Of a stretch of 5,110 bases of DNA, positions 1 to 5,108 are shown piece by piece. A program made the position numbers and the translations under genes. The notes beneath the pieces were generated by a model, which saw only the letters and a program-made list of their open reading frames with translations, had not been told where the DNA came from and made no database searches. The stretch comes from Verrucomicrobiota bacterium (GTDB lineage: Bacteria; Verrucomicrobiota; Verrucomicrobiia; Opitutales; Opitutaceae), in assembly GCA_023457035.1 (NCBI GenBank), contig JAEWNN010000003.1, positions 1 to 5,110 on the forward strand, read 5' to 3'. Position 1 is the stretch's first letter, and every line of letters starts with the position of its first letter.

Positions 1-827
1 TCGTCCCCACCGCCGTGCTGCTCGCCTCCGTCGGCGCCCCCTCGGCCGCGCACCTCGAACGCGCCCGCCAGCTCGTCGCCGCCCTCCCGCCGCGCCTCGC
101 CGCGGCCGCCCGCACCCCCGCCGAGGCGCTCGCCGTGGTCTTCGCGCTGATCCTCGCCGCCGATCCCGCCACGCGTAACCGGCAACTGGACATCGTCCGC
201 GTCCGCCATGGCGCGCCCTTCGCCGAAGCCTTCGCCGCCTTCGCCCCGCAGGCCGACGGACTCGCCCACGAACTGCGTCTGCCGCTCCTCAACCTCGCCC
301 TCCCCGCCCTGCGCGCCCTGCCGCCGGCCGAGGTCTTCGGCGCCGTCGAGACCACGCAGCACCTGATCGCGGCCGACCACGAGGTGACCCTCTTCGAGTT
401 CATGCTCACCAAGGCGCTCGACCGCCACGTCGCCGCCCCCGTCCGCGGCGACCGGCCCGGCACCGTGAACTTCCACTCCTTCGGCGCGCTCGCCGCGGAG
501 ATCAATCTCCTGCTCTCCACGCTGGCCCGCGTCGGTTCCAACTCCGCCGAGGAGACCGCGCGCGCCTTCGCCGCCGCCGCCGCGCGCATCCCCACCCTGC
601 AAGGACGCCTCCAGCTCCTCACCGCCGAAGCCTGCACGCTCGATGCCCTCTCCGCCGCTCTCGACAAGCTCGACCAGGCATCCCCCGCCATCCGCAAGGT
701 CCTCCTCCTCGCCGGCACCGAGGCCATCTCCGCCGACGGCACGATCGAGCCCGACGAGGCCGACCTGCTCCGCGCCATTGCCGATTCGCTAGACTGCCCC
801 CTCCCGCCACTGCTCGGCGTCGAGTGA
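1..827 (+). CDS. C-terminal part of an M48-family metallopeptidase-like protein (5' truncated)
   Basis: The reading frame is open from the left edge (first full codon at 3) to the TGA at 825-827, giving 274 visible residues, so the real start lies outside the window and the GTG at 15 is only an internal codon. The visible opening, VPTAVLLASVGAPSAAHLER, followed by an Ala/Leu/Pro-rich helical stretch, resembles the region after the protease domain in bacterial M48-type membrane-bound metallopeptidases, where a 'PTALLASVG.P...H...A..LL.ALP' segment is characteristic. The last 40 or so residues (AISADGTIEPDEADLLRAI and the CPLPPLL near the end) look like a TerB-type acidic helical tail. The HExxH zinc motif and the membrane segments would be upstream and cannot be seen. 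Third codon positions are almost all G or C, as expected for a resident gene. Family assignment is from memory of the pattern; the specific substrate is unknown. Confidence 0.72.
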   Translation, partial: VPTAVLLASVGAPSAAHLERARQLVAALPPRLAAAARTPAEALAVVFALILAADPATRNRQLDIVRVRHGAPFAEAFAAFAPQADGLAHELRLPLLNLALPALRALPPAEVFGAVETTQHLIAADHEVTLFEFMLTKALDRHVAAPVRGDRPGTVNFHSFGALAAEINLLLSTLARVGSNSAEETARAFAAAAARIPTLQGRLQLLTAEACTLDALSAALDKLDQASPAIRKVLLLAGTEAISADGTIEPDEADLLRAIADSLDCPLPPLLGVE

Positions 828-1076
828 CGGCCGCCCCGCCCTCGCCGGCATCCTCCCGCCGGTCGCATTCCGTCGACCACTGGTTCCAGTTCACCGGTCA
901 CTGGCCACCGGCCACCGTTCGCCGGCCCCCGCTTATCCTATTGACCCCCGGGCGCGGCCCCCGGGATGCTCCGCGTCCTCCGGTGGCCGCTCTTGCGGCG
1001 CGTTACTTTCGCGCCCCGGCCGCCCCAAACACCGGCGCCGCTGCCTCAGCCGCGCGCGCCTCGCACAGAAAGAGAC
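828..1076. other. GC-rich intergenic gap with short palindromes, no gene seen
   Basis: No convincing gene is present: the open frames crossing it encode Arg/Pro/Ala-rich composition typical of noncoding high-GC DNA. Visible structure includes a CCAGT/ACTGG inverted pair around an ACCGGT core (886-904), two adjacent GGCCACC copies (903-916), and a direct pair of CCCCCGGG (945-952 and 958-965), each of which contains the palindrome CCCGGG. The only AT-rich island is CTTATCCTATTGA at about 932-944, where a promoter for the following gene could sit, but no -35/-10 pair with proper spacing can be argued. No T-tract follows any hairpin, so a terminator for the upstream gene is not supported. Confidence 0.5.
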
Positions 1077-2387
1077 ATGTCCTCAACAGAAGAAAACCAG
1101 GCTCCTCAGACGAGCCCGGCCGGCAGCGAGCCCACCCCCACTGTGGCCGCGCCCGCCGTTCCTGCCTCCGAGACTCCGGCCGCTCCGGCCGCCCCGGCGC
1201 AGGTGGCTGCAGCCGCCCCGGTCGCGCCGGCGGCTCCCGCCTTCGGAACCAGTCGCGGTTCCGGCCTCTCGCGCGGTAAACGTCAGTCCGTCGCCGCCCC
1301 CGTCGCGGCCACCGCCGAAGCCGGCTACCGGCCCACGGCGATCTCCGTGATCCCCCTGCCGCGCAACACCAGCGGCTTCGGTTCCACCTCGGCCGAGCCC
1401 GAGCCCGCTCCCGCGGCTCCCGCTCCCGCCACCCAGCCGGCCCCCGCGCCGGTCGCCCCCGTCGCCGAAGCCACTCCGGCCCCGGCTCCCCAGGCCGATA
1501 TCTCTGCCCCCGCCACGCCCGCCGCTCCGGCGAGCGTTCCGGAGATCAAGGACGAGACTCCGGTTCCCGCTCAGGCAGCTCCCGCAGCCCCGGCCCCCGT
1601 GCCGCCCGCGGCCCCTGTCTCCGAGGAAAAAGCACAGCTCGACATCCTCCCGCCCGCGCCGCGCCAGCAGTCCGACCAGCGCTGGGAACGCCGCGAAGGC
1701 GGTTTCCAGGGCGGCGAGCGGCGCGAAGGCGACCGCTTCCGCGGCGAACGCCGGGAGCGCCGCGAAGGCGACCGCTCCTTCAGCGACCGTCCCTACGGCG
1801 AACGTCGCGAAGGCGGCCGTCGCTCCGAGGAAGGCCGTCGCTCCGAGGGCGAGAATCGGCCCCAGGGCGGATTCCGTTCCGAGCAGCAACAGCCCGCACC
1901 CGAAGCTCCCGCCGAGAAGAAATCCGGCGGTCTCTTCGGCTGGGTGAAGAACCTCTTCGGCAGCAAGTCCGAGGACTCGTCTTCGAAATCCGGCGACCAG
2001 CGCGCGCCCCGGGAAGGCGGCGAGCGCCGCAATCGTCGTGGTGGCCGCGGTCGCGGTCGTGGCGGCCATGGCCGCGGCGGCGAGTTCCGCGGCGAGCGCG
2101 CCCCGCGCGAAGTCGGCGAGGCCCGCGATGGCGGCTTCGGCGGCCCCCGCGAAGGCGATGCGCCCCGTGAAGGTGGCGAGCGTCGCGAAGGCGAGTTCCA
2201 GGGCGGCGACCAGCGCGGTCCCCGCGAAGGCGGTTTCGGCGGCGGCGAGCGTCGTCATCGCCGTGGCGGCCGCGGTCGCGGCCACGGCGGTCGCGGCGGC
2301 GAGTTCCGCGGCGAGCGTCGCGAAGGCGGCTTCGGCGGCCCCCGCCAAGACGGTCCCCGTCCGGGCAGCGACGCCCCGCAGGCCTGA
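1077..2387 (+). CDS. Low-complexity Pro/Ala-rich and RGG-like disordered protein, possible RNA binder
   Basis: A 436-residue protein of unknown function. I chose ATG 1077 over the in-frame ATG 966: the extra 37 residues would be Arg/Pro-rich like noncoding DNA, 1077 is preceded by the A-rich, weakly SD-like AGAAAGAG (1067-1074), and its first codons (MSSTEENQ) are A-rich and probably unstructured. Residues 1-200 are a Pro/Ala-rich linker interrupted by a more ordered island at 83-103 (ISVIPLPRNTSGF). From about residue 202 the chain becomes Arg/Gly/Glu-rich with repeated GERREGG, GGFGGPRE and RRGGRGRGRGG motifs to the C terminus. One amphipathic segment, GLFGWVKNLFG (285-295), sits between the two halves of this region. 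No signal peptide or transmembrane helix is visible. RGG-type tails commonly bind RNA or drive assembly of ribonucleoprotein complexes, so an RNA-associated role is inferred, not shown. The gene ends just before an intrinsic terminator, separating it from murA. Confidence 0.8.
   Translation: MSSTEENQAPQTSPAGSEPTPTVAAPAVPASETPAAPAAPAQVAAAAPVAPAAPAFGTSRGSGLSRGKRQSVAAPVAATAEAGYRPTAISVIPLPRNTSGFGSTSAEPEPAPAAPAPATQPAPAPVAPVAEATPAPAPQADISAPATPAAPASVPEIKDETPVPAQAAPAAPAPVPPAAPVSEEKAQLDILPPAPRQQSDQRWERREGGFQGGERREGDRFRGERRERREGDRSFSDRPYGERREGGRRSEEGRRSEGENRPQGGFRSEQQQPAPEAPAEKKSGGLFGWVKNLFGSKSEDSSSKSGDQRAPREGGERRNRRGGRGRGRGGHGRGGEFRGERAPREVGEARDGGFGGPREGDAPREGGERREGEFQGGDQRGPREGGFGGGERRHRRGGRGRGHGGRGGEFRGERREGGFGGPRQDGPRPGSDAPQA
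2019..2099 (+). repeat. RGG module, copy 1 (inside the disordered protein gene)
   Basis: Encodes residues 315-341, beginning GERRNRRGGRGRGRGG and ending GGEFRGER. It is matched about 225 bases downstream by a near-identical block (2244-2318) that is two codons shorter. Many shared codons are also identical at the DNA level (for example the run GGCGGCGAGTTCCGCGGCGA), which suggests internal duplication rather than independent convergence. Confidence 0.75.
2244..2318 (+). repeat. RGG module, copy 2 (inside the disordered protein gene)
   Basis: Encodes residues 390-414, beginning GERRHRRGGRGRGHGG and ending GGEFRGER. Relative to copy 1, the Asn after GERR is replaced by His and the glycine/arginine core is two residues shorter. 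Both copies are followed within about 20 residues by a GGFGGPR motif, so the repeating unit is probably larger than the block marked. Confidence 0.75.
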
Positions 2388-2414
2388 TCGCTCCACCCGA
2401 TTCCAGCACACTCC

Positions 2415-2445
2415 AAGGCGCCCGCTTCCCCGCGGGCGCCTTTTT
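2415..2445 (+). terminator. Intrinsic (Rho-independent) terminator after the RGG-like gene
   Basis: AAGGCGCCCGC (2415-2425) pairs perfectly with GCGGGCGCCTT (2432-2442) across a six-base loop (TTCCCC), giving an 11-bp GC-rich stem. The T-run spans 2441-2445, its first two T closing the stem. It begins 28 bases after the stop codon at 2387 and would end that transcript before murA. Confidence 0.9.
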
Positions 2446-2484
2446 CATGCCCTCCCCCCCCCGACCAAATAATCCCCACCCCAA

Positions 2485-2523
2485 GACGCAAAATCCCGTC
2501 CGACCGCGACACGATTTTGCGTC
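2485..2523 (-). repeat. 39-base palindromic element, copy 1 (inverted relative to copy 2)
   Basis: GACGCAAAATC (2485-2495) and GATTTTGCGTC (2513-2523) form a perfect 11-bp inverted repeat around a 17-base GC-rich centre. The reverse complement of the whole 39-mer matches 2582-2620 at 33 of 39 positions by hand alignment, including an unbroken 15-base core, TGTCGCGGTCGGACG. The layout is that of REP/BIME-like intergenic palindromes or a paired operator. Confidence 0.8.
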
Positions 2524-2581
2524 CACGAGAGGCAGTCTCCGCCCAGCAACTCCCGCGACGGGAATGCCCCCTCGCCTCGAA

Positions 2582-2620
2582 GACGCAAAACCTTGTCGCG
2601 GTCGGACGTAAATCTGCGTC
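2582..2620 (+). repeat. 39-base palindromic element, copy 2
   Basis: Same element as 2485-2523 in opposite orientation, separated from it by 58 bases. The outer GACGCA/TGCGTC arms and the central core are kept, but inner arm positions differ (7/33, 9/31, 10/30 and 11/29 do not pair), so this copy folds less well on its own. It ends about 26 bases before a possible -10 box and 70 bases before the murA start. Confidence 0.8.
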
Positions 2621-2646
2621 CGCACACCACCGCGCGGCGCTTTTCG

Positions 2647-2652
2647 TATTCT
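2647..2652 (+). promoter_or_regulatory. Possible -10 box for murA
   Basis: TATTCT lies in a small AT-rich patch (2641-2652) about 38 bases upstream of the murA ATG, which would give a leader of roughly 30 bases. No good -35 hexamer is found at 16-18 bases upstream, so this rests on the -10 match and position only. Confidence 0.3.
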
Positions 2653-2690
2653 CCCGCCCGGCCTTCTGCTCCAGTATCCCGCCCGACACC

Positions 2691-3980
2691 ATGTCCGACC
2701 TCCTCGTCCACGGCGGCACGCCCCTCGCCGGCACCATCCGGCCCTCGGGCAACAAGAACGCCGCCCTCCCCATCTTCTGCGCCACGCTGCTCACCGACGA
2801 GCCCGTGCGCCTCACCAACGTCCCCGCGATCACTGACCTCGAGAAGCTCGTCGCCTTCTGCACGCGCCACGGCTCGCGCATCGAGTGGGACCGCGCCGCC
2901 GGCACCATGGCGCTCGACCACTCCGGCTTCCGCTCCCTCCCGGCCAACGGCGAACTCCCGCAGGACATGCGCTCCACCGTCCTGCTCTACCCGGCGCTGC
3001 TCCACCGGCTAAAGCGCATCATCGTCGAGTCCAACACCAAGGGCTGCTCCCTCGGTATCCGTGAACTGGACCCCCACTTCGACGTCCTCCGTGCCTTCGG
3101 CGCCCGCCTCACCCTCGGCGACGAGGCCGTGTTCACCCTCGACGGCCGTCTCCGCGGCGCCCGCCACTGGGCCGACTACATGTCCGTCACCGCCACGGAG
3201 AACTTCGCCATGGCCGCCGCCCTCGCCGACGGCGCCTCCGTGCTCATCAACGCCGCCAGCGAGCCCCACGTGCAGGACGTCTGCTCCGCGCTCGTCGCCA
3301 TGGGCGCGCGCATCCGCGGCGTGGGCACGAGCCGCCTCGAGATCGAGGGCGTCGCGCGCCTCCACGGCGCCGAGATCGCAATCAGCACCGACTACCACGA
3401 GGTCGTCACCTTCCTCGCCCTCGGCGCCATCACCGGCGGCGAGGTGCGCGTGACCGACACCCAGCCGGAGCACCTCGACCTCATCGTCCGTTCCTTTGCC
3501 AAGATCGGCGTCACAATCCGTTTCGAGGGCAACACCGCGATCGTCCCCGCCGGCCAACGCCTCCGCATCGAGGAGCCGCACACCACCAATCTCCTCGCCA
3601 AGATCGAGGCCGCGCCCTGGCCGTACTTCCCCGTCGATCTCCTGCCCGTCCTCATCGCCCTCGCCGTGCGCGCCGAGGGCGCGATGCAGTTCTGGAACAA
3701 GATCTATGAGGGCGGCTTCACCTGGCTGCCCGAGCTCGCGAAGTTCGGCGCGCACGTCGTCGTGAGCGACCCGCACCGCGTGATCGTCTTCGGCAACCGC
3801 CCGCTGCGCCCCGCCGTGGTCGAGGCGCCGTACATCATCCGCGCCGCCGTGGCGCTCTACGCCGTCGCCGCGTCGATCCCCGGCCAGAGCATCGTCAAAA
3901 ATGCCGACGCCATCCGCCGCGCGCATCCAAGATTCGTCGAAAACCTCCGCGCCCTCGGCGCCGCGGTGGAGTGGAGGTGA
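2691..3980 (+). CDS. murA: UDP-N-acetylglucosamine 1-carboxyvinyltransferase (MurA)
   Basis: Transfers enolpyruvate from phosphoenolpyruvate to UDP-GlcNAc in the cytoplasm, the first committed step of peptidoglycan synthesis. The 429-residue product has the usual family length and the two-domain EPT fold. Visible landmarks are SGNKNAALPI (19-28), with the substrate-binding Lys22-Asn23; MRST (93-96), matching the E. coli Arg91 region; the mobile loop KGCSLGIRELDPH (117-129), with Cys119 and Arg124 matching E. coli Cys115 and Arg120; NAASEPHVQD (187-196); YFPVD (312-316), with Asp316 matching Asp305; and Arg-containing motifs near the C terminus. The retained Cys predicts fosfomycin sensitivity of the enzyme. 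ATG 2691 gives the normal MurA N terminus (MSDLLVHGGTPLAGTI). No Shine-Dalgarno precedes it. The sequence is clearly divergent from proteobacterial MurA, especially around the loop, but no key residue appears lost. Downstream genes follow without a gap, so they may be co-transcribed. Confidence 0.94.
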   Translation: MSDLLVHGGTPLAGTIRPSGNKNAALPIFCATLLTDEPVRLTNVPAITDLEKLVAFCTRHGSRIEWDRAAGTMALDHSGFRSLPANGELPQDMRSTVLLYPALLHRLKRIIVESNTKGCSLGIRELDPHFDVLRAFGARLTLGDEAVFTLDGRLRGARHWADYMSVTATENFAMAAALADGASVLINAASEPHVQDVCSALVAMGARIRGVGTSRLEIEGVARLHGAEIAISTDYHEVVTFLALGAITGGEVRVTDTQPEHLDLIVRSFAKIGVTIRFEGNTAIVPAGQRLRIEEPHTTNLLAKIEAAPWPYFPVDLLPVLIALAVRAEGAMQFWNKIYEGGFTWLPELAKFGAHVVVSDPHRVIVFGNRPLRPAVVEAPYIIRAAVALYAVAASIPGQSIVKNADAIRRAHPRFVENLRALGAAVEWR

Positions 3981-3981
3981 T
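3973..3981 (+). promoter_or_regulatory. Strong Shine-Dalgarno site inside the murA 3' end
   Basis: GGAGGTGAT is a perfect nine-base complement to the consensus 16S rRNA 3' end. It spans the murA stop codon and leaves eight bases between GGAGG and the ATG at 3986, an ideal spacing. It decides the start of the next gene: ATG 3980 and GTG 3971 lie too close to or before this site. The other genes here lack a comparable site. Confidence 0.85.
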
Positions 3982-3985
3982 GTCC

Positions 3986-4546
3986 ATGCAGGCACACCAG
4001 CCAATCCTCAGACTGACAAAGGCAGACGCAGCGAAGCGTCAGCTAGAGACCGCGATTCAGCTATGGTTCCACGACGGTGAACCAACTTCGATTCACGCCC
4101 TCGCCGCTGCAGCACACCAGATACTGGACGACCTCGGGAAGATACGAGGGGACAGAACGATGTTTCGCAGCGCGGCCTATGTCAGACCTGAGTTCCGGAA
4201 AGAGTTCATCAAGCGACTTACGGATAGTGAGAACTTTCTGAAACATGCTGATCGCGATCCTGAGTCCATTCTGGAGCTCAAGCCGGGCATCACGCCGTTC
4301 ATGATCATGGACGCGGTTCAGACGTACGAGGCTCAGGCCGGTGAAGTCTCGCCGATCATGAAAACCTTTCGGTTATGGATGCTCATTCAGCATCCTCAAG
4401 CCATCCGTGACGAGTTCCGTGCGGAATGGATGCATAAGCTCCATCTTGCCTCCGCCGAAATGGGCAGAATGGGCAAACAGGAGTTTTTTGTGCTGCACCT
4501 AGGTGCAATCGCTTTGGCCGAGTCCAGAAGTCCTAACCTCCCATGA
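3986..4546 (+). CDS. Conserved hypothetical protein, probably horizontally acquired
   Basis: A 186-residue, apparently soluble and mostly helical protein. No signal peptide or transmembrane segment is seen. Notable stretches are LTKADAAKRQLETAI (10-24), SIHALAAAAHQIL (35-47) and ENFLKHADRDP (82-92). From memory, hypothetical proteins sharing this arrangement occur scattered across proteobacterial and other accessory genomes, but I know of no assigned function, and I do not propose one. The helical, His-containing make-up could hint at a HEPN-like fold, yet no R-x4-6-H motif is found, so that is only a guess. Start ATG 3986 follows from the Shine-Dalgarno site at 3973-3981. Base use differs from the neighbours: AGA, ATA, CTA and CGA codons and A/T third positions are frequent, where murA nearly always uses G/C. 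The gene begins five bases after the murA stop and overlaps the next gene by four bases (ATGA), suggesting translational coupling. Confidence 0.83.
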   Translation: MQAHQPILRLTKADAAKRQLETAIQLWFHDGEPTSIHALAAAAHQILDDLGKIRGDRTMFRSAAYVRPEFRKEFIKRLTDSENFLKHADRDPESILELKPGITPFMIMDAVQTYEAQAGEVSPIMKTFRLWMLIQHPQAIRDEFRAEWMHKLHLASAEMGRMGKQEFFVLHLGAIALAESRSPNLP

Positions 4547-4992
4547 GAACATGCTACATGTTGGCTGTTTGCCTGATTGCGCAGGGTTTCGTCTCCGCCG
4601 CCGACTCCGCCCCTCAACCCCCGAAAGCCATGCCGCCGCCCTCGATCCCGAACACCGTCGACTACGTCGAGACGCCCTCGCGCGATCTCCCGCAGACCAA
4701 GGCCTTCTTTGCGGCGCTGCTCGGCTGGCGGTTCACCGAGTACGGCCCCGACTACCTCGCCTTCGAGGACGGCCGGCTCAACGGCGGTTTCTACCGCTCC
4801 GACAAAGTCTCCAGCTACGCCACCGGCTCCTCGCTCATCGTGATCTACACCGAACGCCTTGAAGAGCTCCGCGACCGCGCGAAGGCCCTCGGCGCCACGA
4901 TCACCCGCGACATCTTCAGCTTCCCCGGCGGCCGCCGTTTCCACTTCACCGAGCCCGGCGGCAGCGAGTTCGCCATCTGGTCGGACAAGTGA
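4543..4992 (+). CDS. VOC-family (glyoxalase/bleomycin-resistance fold) protein with probable signal peptide
   Basis: A 149-residue protein. Residues 37-148 form a VOC domain: NTVDYVETPSRDLPQTKAFF (37-56), then GWRFTEYGPDYLAFEDG (61-77), and the closing FHFTEPGGSEFAIWSDK (133-149). VOC proteins are often metal-dependent and may be glyoxalases, dioxygenases or antibiotic-binding proteins; the exact reaction cannot be told here. Residues 1-20 (MRTCYMLAVCLIAQGFVSAA) look like a Sec signal peptide with cleavage near 19/20, followed by a Pro-rich linker, implying export. The Cys at 10 is not in a convincing lipobox. I chose ATG 4543 because of the ATGA overlap with the preceding stop and because frame and codon bias continue upstream of the alternative ATG at 4630; starting at 4630 would give a shorter cytoplasmic protein of 120 residues. 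The codons before about 4590 are richer in A/T than the rest of the gene. Confidence 0.85.
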   Translation: MRTCYMLAVCLIAQGFVSAADSAPQPPKAMPPPSIPNTVDYVETPSRDLPQTKAFFAALLGWRFTEYGPDYLAFEDGRLNGGFYRSDKVSSYATGSSLIVIYTERLEELRDRAKALGATITRDIFSFPGGRRFHFTEPGGSEFAIWSDK

Positions 4993-5005
4993 CCTGTAGC
5001 CTCCG

Positions 5006-5033
5006 AGGTAGGGACGTTTCTCCGAAACGTCCG
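5006..5033 (+). repeat. Hairpin repeat unit A (REP-like), left half of an inverted pair
   Basis: The unit consists of AGGTAGGG running into a perfect 9-bp stem, GGACGTTTC (5012-5020) with GAAACGTCC (5024-5032), around a TCC loop. It begins 13 bases after the stop of the VOC gene. The match to the inverted unit at 5081-5108 is 24 of 28 bases. There is no T-run, so an intrinsic terminator on the plus strand is not indicated. Confidence 0.85.
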
Positions 5034-5080
5034 CTCGCGCCGCCCGCCTCTTGCTTCGCACCCGCCGCGGACAATCGACA

Positions 5081-5108
5081 CGGCGGTTTCGGAGAAACCG
5101 CCCTACCT
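5081..5108 (-). repeat. Hairpin repeat unit B (REP-like), right half of an inverted pair
   Basis: GGCGGTTTC (5082-5090) and GAAACCGCC (5094-5102) form a perfect 9-bp stem around a GGA loop, followed by CCCTACCT. Read on the minus strand it is unit A with two base pairs exchanged (A-T to C-G and C-G to G-C), so the stem is kept. The 47 bases between the units show nothing further. The element may continue past the window edge. Confidence 0.85.

Larger units (their letters stand above)
2388..2690. other. Gap between the RGG-like gene and murA: terminator, paired palindromes, leader
   Basis: This 303-base stretch holds no convincing gene. From left to right it contains the terminator of the upstream gene, a run of nine C (2454-2462), two inverted 39-base palindromic elements, a small perfect hairpin between them (TCCCG/CGGGA, 2551-2563), a possible -10 box, and the murA leader. 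An in-frame extension of murA to a TTG at 2517 is possible on paper but would run through the second palindrome and is unlikely to be translated. Confidence 0.7.

Noticed and set aside
932..969. Sigma-70 promoter with TTGACC at 941 for the RGG-like gene
   Set aside because: At 17 bases downstream the sequence is GGATGC, not a -10 box, and the TATCCT at 934 has no matching -35.
824..1279. Plus-strand frame overlapping the stop of the peptidase-like gene
   Set aside because: Its product is Arg/Pro/Ala-rich without any motif, and it runs out of frame into the start of the 1077 gene; it looks like a chance frame in GC-rich DNA.
1083..2411. Long minus-strand open frame (442 residues) opposite the RGG-like gene
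   Set aside because: It is an Ala/Gly/Arg-rich mirror of GC-rich repetitive codons, has no recognisable domain, and runs into the terminator region. The plus strand has a better start, codon logic and a terminator.
2485..2620. CRISPR array or tandem repeat
   Set aside because: There are only two copies, in opposite orientation, with no regular spacing of unique spacers.
2517..2690. N-terminal extension of murA from TTG 2517
   Set aside because: It would add 58 residues absent from known MurA proteins and would translate the palindromic element; ATG 2691 gives the normal family N terminus.
3009..4004. Minus-strand frame of 331 residues opposite murA
   Set aside because: It is rich in Asp, Glu, Gly and Ala and mirrors murA codons; murA itself is unmistakable on the plus strand.
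3973..4590. Integron gene cassette carrying the hypothetical gene
   Set aside because: No proper attC core pair (RYYYAAC and GTTRRRY) was found at the borders; the CCTAAC near 4532 does not fit the consensus.
5012..5032. Intrinsic terminator of the VOC gene
   Set aside because: The hairpin is good, but no T-run follows on the plus strand and the same unit recurs inverted nearby, which fits a palindromic repeat better.
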